Shown piece after piece: positions 13,065 to 27,100 of a stretch of DNA of 64,000 nucleotides. Within the stretch, counting starts at the first letter, position 1, and each line of letters opens with the position of its first letter. The notes under the pieces were generated by a model. That model saw nothing but the letters and a program-made list of their open reading frames with translations, was not told the origin of the DNA and searched no databases. The DNA comes from Castanea sativa (Eukaryota > Streptophyta > Magnoliopsida > Fagales > Fagaceae), in NCBI RefSeq assembly GCF_040712315.1, contig NC_134013.1, positions 8,281,001 to 8,345,000 of the forward strand, given 5' to 3'. The position numbers and the translations under genes are program-made.

Positions 13065-15189
13065 AGAATACCCCAAGAATGGCTTTATGGTTAAGTGGTT
13101 AACACAGGAAAGGTTTATGAAAATTAGTCACATTTGTCCTATGCAAAATAACGGGTTCTGCACCAATTGATGAGCTTTAAGCTCAAATGAAGTTAAAATT
13201 CTTTCCAAATTACTTTCTAGGCCCTTTTGGTTTTTTTCCCAATGTAAAAATCACTTTAGTTTTTTCTTTTTTCGGAGAGAAACTTCCTAAGCTTATTTCT
13301 AAATGAGCTTGTCCTATTTCAGAATTGTCATACATTTCAAGACGATATGGTCCCATATAGTCCACACAAGATCGTCGATTCGTGAGTTTTCCCAACGTTT
13401 TAGGACCTCTATTGACTTTTGAGTATAATTTTTCGGGGTAAACACTAACTTTTTCAAATAAATCCTAAAATTAAACGTAACAATCACATCCTTCAAATTC
13501 TTAAAATTATTCAATTCAATTATTAAAGTTCTCATTTTCAAATTTAGTCCTTTGAGTTTCAGAAGTTTGTTAAAAGATTACCATTTTTTTTTTCATTATA
13601 AGAACTTGAATTTCCTCAATATTTTCTCATCAACCAAACATGAAATACAGAACTATTCCAGCAAATTCAATTCAAATTCAGAAAGTGTCTTTTTTTTCTT
13701 TTAAAAAAAAATATTTCAAGTCAATAACATATTTCCATGTGATATCAGTGGTGAATAACTGAATATATTAAATAATGGTTATGTTTTTCTCGACTTGAAT
13801 GACTAGTATGTACCCTTTTTTTATGGCTAGTAGTATGTAATTTTAAGGTTACATTAATGTTCAAATTAGCGTGCCAACCAAATTAGATAATTTTACAAAC
13901 TACGTATATAATTGCTATTTTTAAAACCCTCAGGACCAAATTGAAAAATAAGGCAAACTTTATGCGCAAAAAATGGTGTCTGCCCTTTAAAATAATGCTG
14001 AGCAGACAACACCTTTCACAAGTTCATTTATAAATACTTTTTGAACCAAATATTTTTCATAAATATTAACATGATCTATTGTGGTTGAGGTAACATCACT
14101 TTCAAACAAATTCACCACTAACACCATTTTTATTATATACCAATCACAACAAACATATCATTGATGTCAATCATACTAAAAAAGAAATTGTAGTTTATAG
14201 ATTTAATATTGTTGCTGTTTGGGGGGAAAAGGAGCACTGTTACAGGAATCAAAATAGAAAAATAAAATACCCCTTTCCTTTCCCAAAGGCCATCTTCACA
14301 CAAGGCCAAGGAGCTCGTCTAATGCTGTTAATACAATCCATCTCGCTCTCTTCTTTACAAATTTACTCTCACAATTGCCTAATGCCTTTTTTAAGGATTA
14401 GGACAAATACTCTCTCACCATTGATTTTCATAACCTAAGCCAACTTAGGCCTTCCTCGCTTTATATGGAAGGCTAACACAAATTTATCCTACGGTTCAGC
14501 ATCTAAAACTGGAAAAGGACAAAACCAAAAATTCTGACTGATTCGGGTATCATCAAAAAGAGAATAATTCAACACAATATAATAGAACAGGGTCTTAAAC
14601 TTCCAATAAAAAATATCAAGATTCAAGTGGTCCAGTAATTAAGGCAAGTCCAGACCAGGCCAAAAAGAGAGCCTAATCATTTACAAACTAGATTAAACCA
14701 GGGGCTGAAATTCCTGTACAATAAAAAGGCAATTTAAACTAGCACCTATACCAGTAAACAGCACTGAACAACCAGGGACATAACACAAGACCTAAGAAGT
14801 CAGCTCGTGGAGTCAAGGACATTGTATCATGCCAGACAACTAAGTGCTGAAATGAACCTTGGAAAAATCCATCACTGTCTCATACAAAATTACACTTGCC
14901 TATGTGCAACTAAACCCCTATGTGCATGTGCTAGTATGTGGGTTCACAGCGTCACTGTCGCACAAAGGTTCCCGAGCTTGTCTTCACTAATTTATCTAGG
15001 AAAGGGTAACAATGAATGTAGAAAACTACAATAAAAATCAGACAGTGAACTCAGTAAGAAACTGATATCTATATCTGTCCATGTTGAAGATCTAACTGCA
15101 TATCTTCTAGTGTGTGATTCATGTGTCTTTTCCAAAAGAGAAATCTTTCATTTCTGCCAGATGTTGTGAAGTGTGCGTAAAGCTTTCTT

Positions 15190-18100
15190 TCATGACCGAC
15201 ATGTGTTGAAGATCTCACCCCGCATTACATCAACAGGCATGTGCTCAAGTGTGTAACGCTCAGGACCAAGGTATACCCCTGTCTTCTCCAAAAGAGCAAG
15301 ACCTTCATCCCTACCATATCTTGAAGCATACAGCTTCAGGTACTCGATGTCCTAATAAAGCACCCAAAAAAAATATTAAACAAACATGCATACAAACTTT
15401 TGCAAACTAAAGATTAGAATAGTACTCAACACCACCCACAGCAAAAAAAATTGTTAAGACTCAAACTTAGAAACAAAAGGAAAATATTTGTGAAATGTTA
15501 TGTATAATCAATGATTCAATGGTATAAGCAAGAAGGGATAAATTAATGAAATAGCATGAAGATAATGAAGAATATTTGAAGGAAAAACGAATGTCATTAA
15601 AAGTAGGAGCAACCATTGTGATTATGACAATTATCATAGATTAGAGCGTTCTCATCAGCTCTTTCAAAAAAAATGTCATTTTGACACACCAAAAGCCTAC
15701 ATTATTGTTTTACCACATCATTTTACAATATGTCATTTATCACATGTTCTATTCTTCAATTCTATATATTAAAATAATATATACAACATATTAAAATAAT
15801 ATTTAAAACTCATCAATTACAATCAACAGCCACCACATAGCTGCCAACAACCAACAGCCACCACCACACATCCACCACATCCTCCACAACCCAAAACACA
15901 ATTCAAAACAAACCCATAGCTCACCAACACCAAATCGGAAGCCCCACCACCACCAACACCTCAACCACAAACCCCAACAAAATTGAGCTTTCGGCCATGG
16001 CCATGGGTTAAAGACAAGAACCAAAAAAAAAAAAAAAAAGAGGAAAAAATATATAGAACAGAGAGATGGCAAACCTCACCACCTCCACCACCGCTAACCT
16101 CAAAACCCATGTTCTTTCCCAATTGCCACACCGCCACTAACCACCAATCCAAACCATTCAAAGCCAACACAAGCCAACTGCAAACTCATCCACACCTAAA
16201 CCCACCACAAAATCTAGCAACCCACACCCACGATCCACCCAAGGAGGGGAGGCACAGCAGCGATCTACTCAATTCCTCGGCCTCAAAACCACCGGCAACT
16301 CTGGCCTCCTCAAAGAGTCCGACTTTGGCTCCGACCTCGTCATCACCGTCATCATCACCGTCTAAACCCACCCATCAAACCACAGCCAAAAAAAAAAAAA
16401 CATTGCTAGAGAGAGATCGGCGTGGAAGTGATCGTCAACGTCACATCGGCGTCGGCGTGGAAGAGCAGTGAGGGTGAGAGAAGAAAAGATGAGAGGTTGA
16501 GAGAGAGGAGAGGATTGGGGTTTGAGAAAAAAAGAGAGGAAGAGACTAACAGAGAGATCAAAGATGAGAGAGAAAAGGAATAAAAATATAATAAACACAT
16601 ATAGCATTTCTATCCATACTGTGCCAAAGTTGAGACGGTACTGCAGCATGTCTCAAAATTTTGATACATTTAACACACCTCATGATGCTTTGTTTTTGGT
16701 GTTTGGTGTGCCAAATGCCAAATATTTGGCATTTGGCACACCTAATGAGAATGCTCTTATTATGGGATCTTAAATATTGCTAGACATTTTCAAAGGGTTC
16801 AAAATTGTTAGATATATTATATTACTTCCACCTCAGATTCTTCTAAACAGTTGGAAGTTGTCAAATCAAAACAGTTCTTACAGCATAACCCCACCCCAAC
16901 ACCCCCCACACCAAAAAAAAAAAACAAATAGAGAGAACTCCTCTCTCCTAAAATAAGGGGGAAAAGAGAGGCATTTATTGATATTCAAAAGTTTTGAGGG
17001 TGACGGAAAGAATGGATTCAAAGTTTGGCCAGTGAGCAGTGGCTCAAGTGACACTTCCTGGGTGGAGGGCGAGGTCACAGGTCAAAACTCATTGGGGTGC
17101 ATTAGTGCATGTGTAACTTACCAATAAAAAATGAAAAAGTTTGTCTCACCTGCAAACCACTGAGAATGCGTTCTAGTCTAACTGAAGCAACTGGTTCATG
17201 TGAAGAGGAGAACACTTCACCAGGGTAGAACAAAACTCCATCTCCAGGAGGAAGGCCACGCCTAAATCTAATCTGCTCAGAAGCATACATAATATTTCAG
17301 CACACATAGAAATAGTGTTTTTAAATGATAAACGACCATGAGGCCAGGCACATACCTCAGCGCTGGGAACCAATGCTTTCTCATAGCAGTTGGCACCCCA
17401 ATATAAGAACCCCGTGCCACCTTCTTTCCATACCCGCCAAAAAACAGCACGGTGTTGTGTGCCTCGCATCCCAAGGTGCCAATTGGGATGGGGGTCAGAT
17501 GGTCCCATGCACACATATGTCCACCACTCCTACATGTAAGACAAAGTTACCTCCTTTCAGCAAGTAATAGACTTAATGCTCTATAATAGGTATTATGCAA
17601 TCCAAAACTTTAGAATGTTAAGTAGATTACAGCATATTCAGCTATTAGAAATAGAATACATCAGCATACAAGATAAAACATTTTCACCCCTAAATAAATA
17701 AATGAGAAAGCCACAAGTTTCAGATGCCAATATCGGAGAGCTCATAGTTAAACTTCACACTCATAAGGCATTATCCAAAGAAAGCTAGAAACTTGCTAAC
17801 ATTTTGATTACAAAAATGTAAACACCATTCAACATTCAAGAAGAGCTAGCTTTCAATGAGCAAGCAAACAAAGCACATTGTTCATTACAAAACTGCAAAG
17901 TAGAAGCAATGCACTTAAGATGACAATCTACAACCCCAGTGTGCAAAAGGAGCCTGAACTTTCCATCACTGACATTACATATATAATAGCCTAGCTGCAT
18001 GGCAATATTTATGGTCAAATTTGTTCAAAAATGCATTAGCGGTCATCAACCAAAAAATACATAAATAGATGCAGATAACATGTACAAGATCAGTGATACA

Positions 18101-21100
18101 TCTACTGGATCATGTCTATGGAAATATCCTGCCGGCAAGGTATTGTAGCAGTAAAACAAAAAAAATTGTCGGTGCTTCACTTTAACATGACAGGCTGAGG
18201 AGGTAAACTCTATGTCAAATGTGACATATAGCCAAAGCAACTTACCACACACATGCCATGCTTTCTAAGTAAGAGAGGATACTGTAACTATAATAAGGTT
18301 TGAGCTCGAGCCCATTACTCTCTGCTTAGAAAACTATCAAATCGTAACCCATACCACTTTTCTTTTGCCAGTGAAACTTTCATTCTTGCTTTTAGGTTCA
18401 GATTCAACTTGCACAAATTTATAGCTACAAACATTGTTTTGAGAAAAAAAAAGGTTACAATCAGCGTGCTACATCACAATTCCTCGATGTTATCAAGATG
18501 CAGATCCAACAACCCATGAGCAATTGTTTTACATAAGCAATAATTTATGGCAATGAATTTGCTTTGATAATTCTTGGGCACTTTTTTAACCAAGCATGAG
18601 AAAATATGAACTACAACCAACCAAGGATCTCAAGCACGACAGTAAAGAACGTAAGTAGAACCTTTATTGCAGGCCTTCTTTTAGGAGTAAATGCCAAATT
18701 TTATTACCATAAGGTGATTCTGAACATCCCACAAATAACACCACATCTAAACAAATGTGATGAAATTTCAATAATTGGTGAAAAAAGTTTATATTCAGGT
18801 CCTGTCTTCTTGTTTCCAAGCCAAACTCACAACAGTAAAGGCTATAAGAATTGTGTTCTAATACTCAAATGTGCGCTTAGTTTCATCCCCTTCAGTTTCT
18901 GCCTGACATCATGATGTAATATATGATATATTCATGTTTCCTTCTTACCAAAGAAAAAGATATTAAAAAAATCTTCCAGCTGCCACCTAAAAATCCATAT
19001 CTTCAAGTGGATTTATTATAATTTTACGGAAATTAGCCATGTCTCAGAGCACACAATTTAAGTAGTCATGGTCATGATGTTCTCCCTACCTCGGATGGCA
19101 TGTACAGACCACCTCTTAAAGTCTTATCTAAGGTAACTGAGCTACAACTGGCTGCTAAAACCACACAATTTCAACCATCACCTAAACTCAATTGGTACAT
19201 CTTTGCATTGACTGCTGGTTGTTAGTTGTTAATTTAAACATGGAATTTAAGCTCCAAAGGCTTTATAATGCAGGAGCATAACCAAAAGTTATTTCAATAT
19301 TTCATTTTAGATTTTCAATGGATAATTTCAGATTGTAACCCAGTTATTTGTTTAGTTTGGATTGGTATCTGAGTTTGGTTAGGATTCGTTGTTCATCATT
19401 ATCCTTTGTTTACGATTATCAGATTAGTATTTAAAATTGTTTAGGATTATCAAATTAGTATTTGAAATTGTTTAGGATTTGTTTAGGAAAGTTCATCCTT
19501 ATCTTTGTGATTCCTAGAACCTGCATATAAAGCTCTGGATGATTTCTTTTGTTTTCACACATTATGATTATTATTATTATTATTATTGAGATTATTTGCA
19601 AAGATTGCATTGTGTTTGTTTGGTGGTGAATCCAAACACCTTAGGTGGGAAGCCTAAGGTCTACGGTAGGGCTAATCTAGGTGTGAAGCCTAGGTTGTCC
19701 TACATCACTTTACCCTGGGTCAGTAATTCAACTCTTCATAGCTTTTACTAACTGAGCAGTCGGCATCTCCAGTAACCTGCTCATACCCACCAAGGCCATT
19801 AGGAACTACGTAGGCTTAGACATGCTTGCAAACTAAAACCCAGACACAGAAACACTTACCCCAAAGGAATATTTATATCTCTCAACAGAAAAATTGGAAT
19901 AAGATTTCAGGACCAGAGAAATCTGGTTGTCATGTCTGACAAACCACCCCCATGGTTACTGGTAGTTATTATATTTATTATAATTTTAACTAGAAAAAAA
20001 AAATAAAACAAAAAAAGGGAAATTAACCATATAATCTAAGTGCTGGTTAGATCCTAACATGTCAAATCAACAGTGTCAGTGTGCATTAGTCAGTCCTGTA
20101 AATGCAACTAAATTTTTGGAAAAACTATAAACAGGAAAAGCTGCAAAGATGAAATGAGAAAACATATCTTTCTGGAATCTTGCAACTAAATTTTTGGAGA
20201 AACTATAAACAGGAAAAGCTGCAAAGATGAAATGAGAAAACATATCTTTCTGGAATCTTTTGTCATGAATGAAAAATAAATAAATGACCACATTATATGT
20301 AACATATTAAATTCAAGAAAAGTAAATTTCACAGCCAAGGGAACAGATCTAGTTGAACATTACTTCACCACTCTCTGTTTGTAGTTCACCAATAATATCC
20401 TTGACCAAATCCTCTCGATTGCCAAGCACCCACTCACTGCAATAAATAAAGTTTAAATCTTTTCAGGTGACAAAGTACCTTTGACTAATTGTCTGCTGTA
20501 TCATATGATTTCAGTGATATGCACTCATATACCTATCAAAAAGAGTTGAGGGAGAACCCTCTTAATACTAAATGTAAGATATGAGTCATCAGAGAAAATG
20601 AAGTTCAACATGGCAGTTCTGCACACTTCATATATCAAGGCCAGTGGGTCTTTACCTTCAAATCTTTAACCACAAATGACCAGACCTAAGATCAAGTTTG
20701 ATAACATGCATATGATAAGAGTGAAGACTGCTTGAGTTCTGAAGCAAACATAATGGTGATGTTTGAGAAAGATATTTAGTGAAAGGTGCTCGTCATGCAG
20801 GGTACAGTCAGTTCAAGCACAATGGCATAAAACAAGTCACCAGGATAGCCCAAACCCAATCTCAACCAGATATTCAATAATAATGAGCATGACATATTTT
20901 GGACTTCAAATTTAAGGTCATGACCACTTCCCAGAGACAAATTTGAAGTCATTGGGACTATAACATGAACTCAAGGCATACCATCCACTTAAAAATTTCA
21001 TGACATAGGAAACACATACAGAGGGTCATGCACATCAAAATATTTTCCTATTCTGAGCAACTTTCTGCTTCGAAGTGAGATGAGCAACCCAATCCATTTA

Positions 21101-24100
21101 GTCAAGGCAAATAACCAATGTTAATAATGTATTTATTTAGATAAAATCATTGTTCCTAAAAACTCAGCTTGATACATGAACTGGAAACCATCATTCTTCC
21201 AGTATAAACTAGAATCATTTGCAAGTTACATGTGGATTACAAATTCATCTGCCAGTCCTCTCCTTGCTCAAACAAGCAGGCTTAATAAAGAAATTCAAGT
21301 ACCAAAAAGTGCATATTCTAAAACTGAGTGAAAAAATCTTGGCATTTAGAAAGCCCAATTGAAAACAATACCTTGTACAATAAATTTGAGTATGAGGCCG
21401 CAGGAAGTTTGGAACTTTTACAAAAGCCTCAAAAGCAGTAGGTGCAAGAGGTGCATCACTTGGCCCTACAGAAAAGATAAAAAATAAGGTTAGAAATATA
21501 TTAAAATGTAAACCGAGGTTCAAATTAACTGAGCACGTTGCATACACATAAAGTGTAAATCAAACAAGGATACCATACTAGCCCCTATATAACTCTATGA
21601 TTATCACCCAACAGAGAAAATTAAGTCCCAACTGTAGGCTGACAGAGGAGATAACATTCTGATATATTAACAATATCAAACATGAATAGAGAAAATAAAG
21701 ATAAATACTTTTTAATGAAAAAGAACCACACACCCATATGCATCATTAGTAAAAAAATTCAAAATAAATAAATTTCAGTAATAAAAATCATTCTCAAATA
21801 AGTTCCCAGAAAAACTACAAGCTATTATATTGCATTAGGGAGGAACTAGGTCACAGAATAAATCTTTTCACACTAAAACAACTCTGATTCAACATCTACA
21901 GAAAAATGCACATCAGCATGAACAATTTAGACAGCCTAAGTTTATAGTTCTGTTTACATGATGTTTCCCCCAAAAATTTAAAAGCTTGGCCTTGTGCATG
22001 GAATGACAAAACAAAGAAAGAACTCAAAAGTTCAATTCTAATTGCCACCAAAAGAAAACTTCTTGATCTTTAACTTCTACTCAGTCTGTTATTCATAAAT
22101 TCTCATAGATAGGTGCCAAGGTACTTTTCCTTCTTAATGTAAATAGCAGACCTTGAACTATTCCTATTTTCATCTTTCTGGCCCACTTCTATATCTCATA
22201 AACCATTCTTCACTTAAATTTCTAACACTGGTAACTAGCTAATTTCTCAATTCCCCAGCGCAATCATTAAAATGATATTCACCTACAAATATTATATATA
22301 ATCCCCCTCCAACTATCCTTAAACCTCATCTTCCTATATCAGAACTCTTAGATCCTCTAAGAGAGAGATCGTAGACCAGCGCTTTAACCCAAAGGGATGA
22401 TCTACGGGTGTTTAGGAGGTAACCCTCATGTTGGGAAGCACGGACACGGAAAAATTGCCAACATACTGGTGTCTGTCGCGTATCCAACATGGACAAGTAT
22501 CTGACACGGACACAAATGTGTCAAGCACGCGCTCAGGAAGAAAAATCATTTTTTAATTCGGTTGTTCTATTTTGAAGTTAAATGTTGTTTATTTGAACTC
22601 TTTTTATGGGTGTTTAGTTTATTTTAACTCTTTTGTTTGTACTTTAAACAATATTTATTGTCTTTAAATTAATTTTAGATATATTTCCAAACATTTCATT
22701 ATTGTTACATACTTTTTAAATCCAAAATAAACATCAACTTATTTCAAATATAAAATATATATACCTAAAAATAAATATAATTAATTAATTAATTTTCATA
22801 TCCTCGACGAATCATATCCTAGTTTTTCAAGAAATGTCGTGTCATCGTACTACACATCGTGTCCATATCCATGCTACATTGCCCTCATGTAACCGATCTT
22901 TTTGCACCTCCTTCCTCAACTATTGCAATGTTTGCATCATCTTTCCCTATATTTATACCTAATAAAATTAATAGGGATAATTATAGTAAACCCACCTGTG
23001 GTATAGCCATTTTCACTTTGCCTACCCGTGGTTCAATCATTTACACTTTGCCCACCTGAACTCCAATCCATTACCCATCCATTACCCACCTTTGTTAAAA
23101 TCCGGGGTAAAAAAATATTTATCGTCACTTTTATGTCTCTCTCCTTTACAAACAAAAAATAACCAAAAAAAACTCAAATAAACAAGATCAGAGAGGGGGG
23201 GTTTTGTAGAGAAACAAGATGTGTATCGATGAAATGAGAGAGGCTGCATCCCACAATATAAAGCCTTGAAGCTACTCAGAATCATAGTCTCAATTATTTG
23301 ATCCCTAAAATACCCACCGCATTCATCAATGCTGCTGCTTTGGCTGTGGCTGTGGTACCACGGTGGAGGCCTGGAGGGTACACCCATCCATCCACTGAGT
23401 CAATAAACACGAAATTGTTACTCGGCTTGTAACTTGTCCCTAGGCTTGGCAACTCTACTATCTCGCTCCTCTTCTCATTGATGACGTGGATGATGACGAC
23501 GGCGATGACAATGACGACGACGACGACGACGACGACGACAACATTTTCGTTTTGGGAATGTCGAAGTTGACCATAGAAGCTGCTTTGGAAGCAGTGGCCT
23601 GGACATCTCTGGGCTAGTTGGAAGCGGGTCGGGGCAGTGACCCGGCTAGTTCGGGGAAGTTAAGGATGGCCGAGTTTCCCTTGATGCTCAGCGCTGCAAC
23701 ATCGTGGGCCCGGGCTGCCATTTCTGGGGTCGAGAATGTTCCAAGCCAGATCCGATTTTTCTTCCTGGTGATGGTGGGATCTAGGTTTGATTTTGGGTAT
23801 GATTGTGTTGGTCTGGGTTTGATCTGGGTTTGTTGTGATTGGTTTCTTGATCTGGGTTTGATCTGAGTTGGTTTGTTTACTAGGTTTATGGGTATGATTT
23901 GCTGAGAATTTGGTGTTGATTGTGTTAGAATTTGGAGAAGAACATGAAGAATTCAAAGAACCAATTGTAAAATGAAGAACAAGTTGAAGAACATTAAGAA
24001 ATGTTTTTTAATTATAAAATTTTAATTAAATTAGATTTAATGCTCTTCAACTTGTTTTAGATTAGATCATTTCCATTGTAAAGAAAACAAAACACCAGTG

Positions 24101-27100
24101 ATGTTCATACCTTTCTAATGTTCATACCTTTTTTTTTGTAAAAATTGGAAACCTTAGTTTTTTGATTTGTTTTATGTTTGTTTTCGTCTAAAAATGTGTT
24201 TGTTTAACGGCAAATGGAGAGGTAGGTAACGGATTCTTAATAGAGCAAATCTCAAGTGGGCAAAGTGTAAATGATTGAACCACGGGTAGGCAAAGTGAAA
24301 ACGGGCCTAACCACAGGTGGGTTTACTGTAATTATCCCAAATTAATATTATCATCTGCCATTTATGAAGTGTCATAACACCATGAGTGCACACACACATG
24401 AGAAAAAAGAAGAGGGGGGGAACAAGAGAAAGGAAAAAAAATAAAATAAGGACTGTGGCACTCAGCTGGAAGATCTCCTTACTGAAAACAGAAGGCCATG
24501 AGATCATGAAAATCTCCAGAATCATACAAAAAAAGCTGTGAAGAAAGAACAGAAGAGAGAAACAAACAACTAACATGAAAGCCAAAAAAATGAGTAATTA
24601 AAACAGAAGGAAGGGAATTCATACCACAGTAGTAAGTAGTTAAAACACGTGCATCAGGAGCATAAGCATGAATCTCACTAGCCATTTTGCGAATGGAATC
24701 ATATTGTTCCAAGTTTAGCGGCTGTCAAAAATTAATGCATGCACATCAGCTCATCAAGCAAATCATAGAGAAAGGCATTGCTTCAGGAACCATCATAATT
24801 ATTGAGATTAAGCAATAACACAAGTCAAAGCAATACAAAAAGAAAAAAATGATAGTATTTCATTGTGCATTCTGTCAAAGTGCAATGGAAGTGTGAAAAT
24901 AATCTCTACACCACTGTTTTGTAAATCCATTTTTTTAATTGAACAGCTGTAGAGTGAAAACAAATAACCCGTTAGAGACGTGTCATCTAAGGAATTGTTT
25001 ATCTTTTGGTCAAAAATAAAAATTAAACCAAGGCATGTGCTCTCATTATCATAACAACCAACAGTACCCTTTTGCTGTCATTTTGCAACAGTGGTCGTAC
25101 CTCATCCCACAAGTAAAAATAAGCCTTCTTCCAGTGATTCTTTGTCCTCAATATCTCGATTTCTTTCTGCAAGTAATCCTTCGCTGCGTCACTTCTGTTG
25201 CATATGAACAAGTGGGTGGAAACTCATCAGTTTTCATCGAAAATATACTGACAGAAGCGAACATGGACAACTGACTGTATACCCGAAGACAGCTTTACTA
25301 TATGGTACGGCATATGCCGCTAGTTGCGGGTCTGAAAAATATTCATCTGATTTTGGATGGTCGGCTAGAATAACAAAAACGAAAATTACAAAAGATTCAG
25401 CACATCTATTTTCTAAAACTATTCTGATTACAACAAAGACAGGACAGGTTTTGCATAAGAAATACTGTTAATAATGACTTAAGGGAATTTTTTGCCTTGA
25501 TTCAGTAAATTACCTGGATATGGGCAGGTGTATGTCAAGACACGCATACTATCACCCCATCTGCAAAAATATGGGCTGATTCTAAATTGCAGAAGCCATT
25601 TGAAATGTTGGTCCAATGCCTCATACCACTCTTGAGTCCCATGTTCAACACCAAAACGATCCTCAATTACAGTATCAGATATCTAAAATATAGCTAAAGG
25701 ACACAAGCAAACACTTCAACTAAATCTTTTGTCTTCATAAAGACATGTCCATTATTTACAAGCTTCTAATGGACTAGTGTCTTATTTTGGCTTGAACTCT
25801 GCCTTGTATATAACTTGACTGATTGGTTTGCTTAGAGCTCCATTATTAACTGGACTTGTGTGTGACTTGAATACAATGCGTAACAAGCAAAGTTTAATTT
25901 CCCAAATACTTAATTTAAAACATATAGGATACACCAAACACTGCAGGAAGAGATGGAGTAACAGGCAGAATGAAGTCCCAAACTGTCAAATGTAACTTCA
26001 CACGTACTGAAAGGTTTGAAATAGCATCTTCATCCATTATATCAACTGGCCCATTATCTGAAAAGAATTCAGAAAAGGATGGAGACAGAAGAACTCTTCT
26101 TAAAGATGTACTGGCAGATTTCACTCTTTCTACCTAAAAAACAAATGCTCATATGAACAGCTTATATATTGCCAAGATGAACAGAAAAATTAAATTATAT
26201 GCAAAAATAGATTCAGAAACCCACCACTTCTTCCAGTGGTTTTCCATCAATGGGCTCCACAATGTCAAGACAGCTCCTAAGTTCACTGTAAAGTTGATGC
26301 TTCTCAGCTTTGCCCATGTATTGTGATGGAGATCTGCAAAAGTCAGAATAGATAACGCAGATAACTTCATGTCCATATTTTGAAAACAAAAATCACCCAT
26401 GTGGTATACTCTGAAAAAATGAAGCTACCGTGTGCTTTATTTTGTGACACTCACTCCCCTGTGGTTTGCTCTACGAGGCATTTCTGCTAAATTAAAAGAA
26501 ATTTGATGCAATGGAATATGTTAACATGACCTACTGAGAAAGAATTTAAGAAAAATATCATTCCTATACTCACATTTTCGGTTTTCTATCTATCTTTCTT
26601 TTTCAATCCTCATTTGTGTTTGTGGCTGTTCACAAGGCATAAGCTTTAGAGTAGAATTGTTTTAATTCTTTCCAAATAGGTGATGTTGGCACTTGCCACA
26701 TCATCAAATTCCATTGAAGTTAGCAGAAATGCCTCATAGAGCAAACCACAGGGGAAGTGGGTGTCACAAAATAAAACACATGGTAGCTCTATATTTTAAG
26801 GGCATACAACAGGGATGGTCTTTGTAATTTGCCCTATTTTAATAGGATCCTAATCAACCATATGAAACAAATGCAAAAGTTGTCAACATAATAGAAGTAA
26901 TTAGGTTAAGAAAAATATACTCACTCTGCATCTGTCTTTACAGCAGTAATGATGACCTCCCCCTCATATTGACCTGGGGCTTGCATGCTTGGAACGTCAA
27001 TGGAAACCCATACTGCGGTGGTCTCTCTGCAGCAGGGCGAAAAGCAAAAAAACTCAGTTTGGACATCATTAGCCTTACAGCAGTTGTATTTTTTTATATT

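Larger units (their letters stand above)
7030..15189. other. Intergenic region between IDD 5' end and hydrolase 3' end
   Basis: The first ~500 bp are the presumed 5' UTR and promoter of the IDD gene, including a GA/CT run at about 7523-7542. Beyond that I see no coding sequence; the open frames at 8463-8777, 11523-11880, 12172-12432 and 13210-13541 have low-complexity or unfamiliar translations. Two hAT-like MITEs and a heptamer array are annotated separately. A repeated phrase (attctgcttggtctatgt) occurs at about 9405 and 9438. The final few hundred bases below 15190 are probably 3' UTR of the hydrolase gene. Confidence 0.65.

Noticed and set aside
16186..16649. Several open frames on both strands as host genes
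   Set aside because: They fall within a transposon bordered by TTA and reflect the CCA/TCG-rich core; no domain recognised and no splice partners.
19290..19740. Possible LTR with a TATAAAG box and 'ggtgggaagcctaaggtctacgg' phrases
   Set aside because: I could not find paired TG...CA ends with a target duplication, so the class remains open.
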